From: Candidatus Neomicrothrix sp. UBA2110
GTDB lineage: Bacteria > Actinomycetota > Acidimicrobiia > Acidimicrobiales > Poriferisodalaceae
DNA length: 7,696 nt
Direction: 5' to 3'
NCBI GenBank assembly: GCA_002331465.1
Contig: DCYM01000159.1
Span: 1-7,696 of the forward strand
Of the stretch, positions 6,554 through 7,696 are shown in pieces. Position 1 is the stretch's first letter. Every line of letters starts with the position of its first letter. A program made the translations under genes and the position numbers. The notes beneath the pieces are model-generated. The model was not told where the DNA came from. It was given only the letters and a program-made list of their open reading frames with translations, and made no database searches.

Positions 6554-7696
6554 TCAAAGCGGGGAATTATCGTGCCGTCGGTTCGGCAGTCGTTCCCGTT
6601 TTGAGCTGAACAGATCAACGAGATCAACAAGTTCCTTGCGGGTGTCTTCAGGGTTAATTACGGCGTCTACGAAACCTCGCTCTGCCCCCACGTATGGGTT
6701 CAGATAGGTCTGTTCGTACTCCTCGACCCAGGTCGCAGTGTCTTCTTCTGAGGCGCCGCGTTGCAGAATTTGAGCGGCCTGGGTGGCGCCCATGACAGCG
6801 ATCTCGGCAGTTGGCCAAGCTAGGTAGGCATCGTTACCCATTGTTTTAGAGTCCATGACGATGAAGGCGCCACCGTATGACTTTCGTAGAACCACCGAGA
6901 TGCGCGGAACAGTTGCTCTCGCGTATGCGAAGGCCATCTGCGCTCCATGACGGATCATGCCTCTCCATTCGAGATCTTTTCCTGGGTAGAAACCAGGTGT
7001 ATCCACGAACGTGATGAGTGGCAGGTTGAATGCATCACACATTGAGACGAAACGGGCGCCTTTCTGAGAAGCCGGGATATCGAGGGTTCCTGCAATCGCT
7101 ATCGGTTGATTTGCGATAATGCCGACGGGTCTGCCACCCATACATGCGAAACCGGTGACGAGGTTTTGAGCCCACCCGCCGCGTAATTCTAAGAAGTCGT
7201 CGTCGTCTATGACCAAGCGAATGACGTCTCGGACGTCGTAGGAGCCGCTGGGGGCATCAGGCAGCACATCTCCGGCCTCAGGAGTCGTCCGGTCCACAGG
7301 GTCAGATGATGGTTGGAATGGCGGTTCGTCGCCATTGTGGTCGGGCATGAAGCGGAGAATGTCGCCGATAGTCGAGAGAACTTCGTCGTGGGGAACAACG
7401 ATGCTGGCTGCGCCAGTGTCTCGAAAGTGGACCGAGGCGCCACCTAATTCTTCAACGTCGACTCGAACGCCTGTCATTTGCTGAACAGGAACTGGACCAC
7501 TAACGAAAGCGTAGGCATCCTCGGCCATAACCACGACATCTGCGAGACCGATGAGTAGCGCCGTTCCTGACACCGCCGGTCCGGTTACTCCAGCGAGAAT
7601 GGGCACTACGCCCGATGCTTTGGTGAGTGCCCGTGCCGCGCGACCCCATCCGTCAAGGGCTGCGACGCCGTAATGGGCGTCAGCTCCTGAAGAGGC
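6554..7696 (-). CDS. Acyl-CoA carboxylase carboxyltransferase (beta) subunit, N-terminus cut off by the window edge
   Basis: The carboxyltransferase subunit of a biotin-dependent acyl-CoA carboxylase (acetyl-/propionyl-CoA carboxylase type), which moves carboxyl from biotin to the acyl-CoA. The frame is open to the last base, giving 380 visible residues of a protein normally about 510-540 long; the GTG at 7606 is internal. Of the N-terminal crotonase-like half, GVTGPAVSGTALLIGLADVV (36-55) is visible. The C-terminal half carries IAGTLDIPASQKGARF (201-216), VDTPGFYPGKDLE (231-243), the acyl-binding KSYGGAFIVMDSK (272-284) and AWPTAEIAVMGA (293-304). The end PNRRHDNSPL resembles the KHGNIPL-like tails of actinobacterial AccD/PccB. 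Ile279 sits where propionyl-specific enzymes have Asp or Cys, suggesting broader or acetyl-CoA-directed use. The biotin carboxylase/carrier (alpha) subunit is not in the window. gltA follows on the same strand. Confidence 0.94.
   Translation of the reverse strand, partial: ASSGADAHYGVAALDGWGRAARALTKASGVVPILAGVTGPAVSGTALLIGLADVVVMAEDAYAFVSGPVPVQQMTGVRVDVEELGGASVHFRDTGAASIVVPHDEVLSTIGDILRFMPDHNGDEPPFQPSSDPVDRTTPEAGDVLPDAPSGSYDVRDVIRLVIDDDDFLELRGGWAQNLVTGFACMGGRPVGIIANQPIAIAGTLDIPASQKGARFVSMCDAFNLPLITFVDTPGFYPGKDLEWRGMIRHGAQMAFAYARATVPRISVVLRKSYGGAFIVMDSKTMGNDAYLAWPTAEIAVMGATQAAQILQRGASEEDTATWVEEYEQTYLNPYVGAERGFVDAVINPEDTRKELVDLVDLFSSKRERLPNRRHDNSPL

Noticed and set aside
7604..7606. GTG as the start of the carboxyltransferase gene
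   Set aside because: The frame is open for 30 more codons to the window edge, and those residues (ending LTKASGV) continue the family's N-terminal domain, so the gene begins outside the window.
1..7696. CRISPR arrays, insertion sequences, tRNA genes, phage or defence modules
   Set aside because: No repeated units, transposase or integrase motifs, terminal inverted repeats or tRNA cloverleaf signals were seen by reading; nearly all the sequence is covered by recognisable metabolic or transport genes.

Overview
No mobile element, CRISPR array, RNA gene or evident new defence system is visible. The window reads as an ordinary chromosomal segment of a free-living, aerobic actinobacterium-like organism. 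Base composition by eye is only slightly GC-rich. The citrate synthase, the acyl-CoA carboxylase beta chain, the FadE-type acyl-CoA dehydrogenase and the HCTAGKDRTG tyrosine/lipid phosphatase all resemble actinobacterial families. The moderate GC content would suit an Acidimicrobiia-like lineage, but that placement is inference.

Layout. (1) On the + strand at 5-850 lies a metallo-beta-lactamase-fold hydrolase. It ends tail-to-tail with, and overlaps by 41 bp, the last gene of a minus-strand cluster. (2) That cluster runs leftwards from about 3988 to 810: an acyl-CoA dehydrogenase, then (GTGA overlap) a tyrosine/lipid phosphatase, then after a short gap a SulP anion permease lacking a STAS domain. 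(3) Divergent from the acyl-CoA dehydrogenase, across about 73 bp, is a + strand zinc-free NADPH:quinone oxidoreductase of the PIG3 type (4062-5042). (4) It converges, with 29 bp between stop codons, on citrate synthase (gltA, minus strand, 6343-5072). (5) Upstream of gltA, after a 210 bp gap, is the C-terminal part of an acyl-CoA carboxylase carboxyltransferase subunit (minus strand, running off the right edge at 7696). Coding density is high and no gene-free stretch exceeds 300 bp.

How the genes may work together. Acyl-CoA dehydrogenase (acyl-CoA oxidation), acyl-CoA carboxylase (carboxylation of short acyl-CoAs) and citrate synthase (entry of acetyl-CoA into the TCA cycle) make this a neighbourhood of acyl-CoA and central carbon metabolism. 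The quinone oxidoreductase and the metallo-hydrolase are accessory enzymes of unknown substrate. The least expected feature is the tight coupling of a phosphatase and a SulP permease to an acyl-CoA dehydrogenase; a shared role is not evident from sequence. Several starts (phosphatase, gltA) are GTG, and the longest open frames of the dehydrogenase, the quinone reductase and gltA all appear over-extended at the 5' end.
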